Assembly: GCA_014379405.1 (NCBI GenBank) | Contig: JACMLU010000022.1 | Coordinates: 124,001-188,000 of the forward strand | Length of the DNA stretch: 64,000 nt | From: Flavobacterium sp. | GTDB taxonomy: Bacteria; Bacteroidota; Bacteroidia; Flavobacteriales; Flavobacteriaceae | Reading direction: 5' to 3' | Shown here: one piece after another, positions 63,427-64,000 of the stretch | Numbering within the stretch: the stretch's first letter is position 1 | How the letters are laid out: each line of letters begins with the position of its first letter | The notes under the pieces: model-generated | Database searches by the model: none | What the model was told of the DNA's origin: nothing | Seen by the model: only the letters and a program-made list of their open reading frames with translations | Position numbers and translations under genes: made by a program

Positions 63427-64000
63427 TTATTCTCTATAAAAAACCCGTTTCACTCTTTGGGAAATACTCGTGAGGATTTCATAAGGAATGGTTTGCAGTT
63501 GATTAGCCATAAAAGTAACTGTCGGGCTTTGTCCAAAAATAATCACGTTATCTCCTTCTTTGCAATTGATTTCGGTAATATCTGCCATTAGCATATCCAT
63601 ACAAACGCTGCCAACGATGGTTGCTTTTTGATTATTAATAGTCACAAAACCAACTCCATTTCCCCAATGTCTCGAAATTCCGTCTGCATAACCAATGGGG
63701 ATTGTGGCAATTTTCGTTGGTATGTCGGCAATAAATCTCCGTCCGTAGCCTACGCTTTCGCCATCTTTTATTGACCTGATTTGTGAAATGATAGATTTTA
63801 ATGTGCCCACGTTTTCCAAGAATTTTTGTTCTTCAGGATTATTCGAAACGCCATAAAGCCCAATTCCAAGGCGAACCATATCGTATTGTGCTTGTGGAAA
63901 ATTACTAATTCCCGAAGTGTTTAATGTATGGCGAATGGGTTTTATTTGCAATTCAGTCATTAATTTAGAAGATAATTTTTCGAATAAATCAATCTGCGAA
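63427..64000 (-). CDS. alr: Alanine racemase domain, probably of a MurF-Alr fusion (5' part beyond the window)
   Basis: The C-terminal 190 residues of a PLP-dependent alanine racemase, which makes D-alanine for peptidoglycan. Visible are RHTLNTSGISNFP, MVRLGIGLYG, VGYGRRF with the second-base Tyr, IPIGYADGISR and VGSVCMDMLMADIT. The frame is open to base 64000, so the ATG at 63960 is internal and the PLP-lysine region is outside the window. In Bacteroidota this domain is commonly fused behind MurF; that cannot be verified here. Confidence 0.92.
   Translation of the reverse strand, partial: SQIDLFEKLSSKLMTELQIKPIRHTLNTSGISNFPQAQYDMVRLGIGLYGVSNNPEEQKFLENVGTLKSIISQIRSIKDGESVGYGRRFIADIPTKIATIPIGYADGISRHWGNGVGFVTINNQKATIVGSVCMDMLMADITEINCKEGDNVIIFGQSPTVTFMANQLQTIPYEILTSISQRVKRVFYRE

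Noticed and set aside
1..64000. CRISPR arrays, prophage genes, insertion sequences, rRNA or tRNA genes
   Set aside because: Neither strand shows regularly spaced direct repeats, transposase or integrase families, phage structural genes, or rRNA/tRNA sequence. The repeats seen are isolated palindromes or short tandem words.

Overview
This window is chromosomal DNA of a Flavobacterium-like member of the Bacteroidota. The evidence is the AT-rich composition, paired SusC/SusD genes, a type IX secretion sorting tail, Bacteroidota-type TAnnTTTG promoter elements without clear Shine-Dalgarno sites, and familiar gene sets (pyrH-frr, ftsX-DUF3098-uppP-truB, a MurF/Alr-type alanine racemase). The genus is inferred; no rRNA or tRNA gene is present to confirm it.

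Region 1 (1-9958, + strand) is the 3' part of a fructan (levan or inulin type) utilisation locus: a GH32 hydrolase cut by the window edge, SusC, SusD, a DUF4960-like surface glycan-binding lipoprotein, a divergent GH32 lipoprotein and a PfkB fructokinase. Fructan would be cut at the surface, imported through SusC/D, reduced to fructose and phosphorylated.

Region 2 (about 10.2-42.4 kb) is a large amino-sugar glycan locus. Two - strand genes (a NAGPA-like phosphodiester glycosidase and a DUF4623 protein with a T9SS tail) diverge from a ROK regulator. A long + strand series follows: GHL10-like lipoprotein, NagX-like membrane protein, FAD oxidoreductase, SGNH hydrolase, N-acylglucosamine 2-epimerase, SusC, SusD, DUF4623 lipoprotein, second GHL10 paralogue, YkuD-like protein, GH92, GH20, an unknown lipoprotein, a DUF4434 protein, two MFS transporters and a NagB-PIG-L fusion. 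The combination suggests a mannose- and GlcNAc-containing, possibly phosphodiester-linked, glycan routed through ManNAc/GlcNAc to fructose-6-phosphate. No sialidase, NanA-type lyase, free NagA or amino-sugar kinase is visible. Related AT-rich dyads lie at the nagB and first GHL10 promoters and are candidate ROK operators. At each edge of the region lies an intergenic sequence with the same 18-nt motif, a similar predicted hairpin and an intrinsic terminator: a candidate family of small structured RNAs.

Region 3 (42.4-64 kb) is mostly housekeeping: a PorT-like barrel, a PAP2-like membrane protein, rpoN, asnS, an RND exporter, a Kef-type antiporter, frr, pyrH, a thioredoxin-like protein, a possible 25-aa peptide gene, truB, uppP, DUF3098, ftsX, leuS, a YugP-like metallopeptidase, asd, mscL and the C-terminal part of alr. 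Its intergenic spaces hold several families of short inverted or tandem repeats. One related repeat lies in frame inside leuS, which also carries a second AT-rich extra segment near the KMSKS loop, so leuS looks mosaic.
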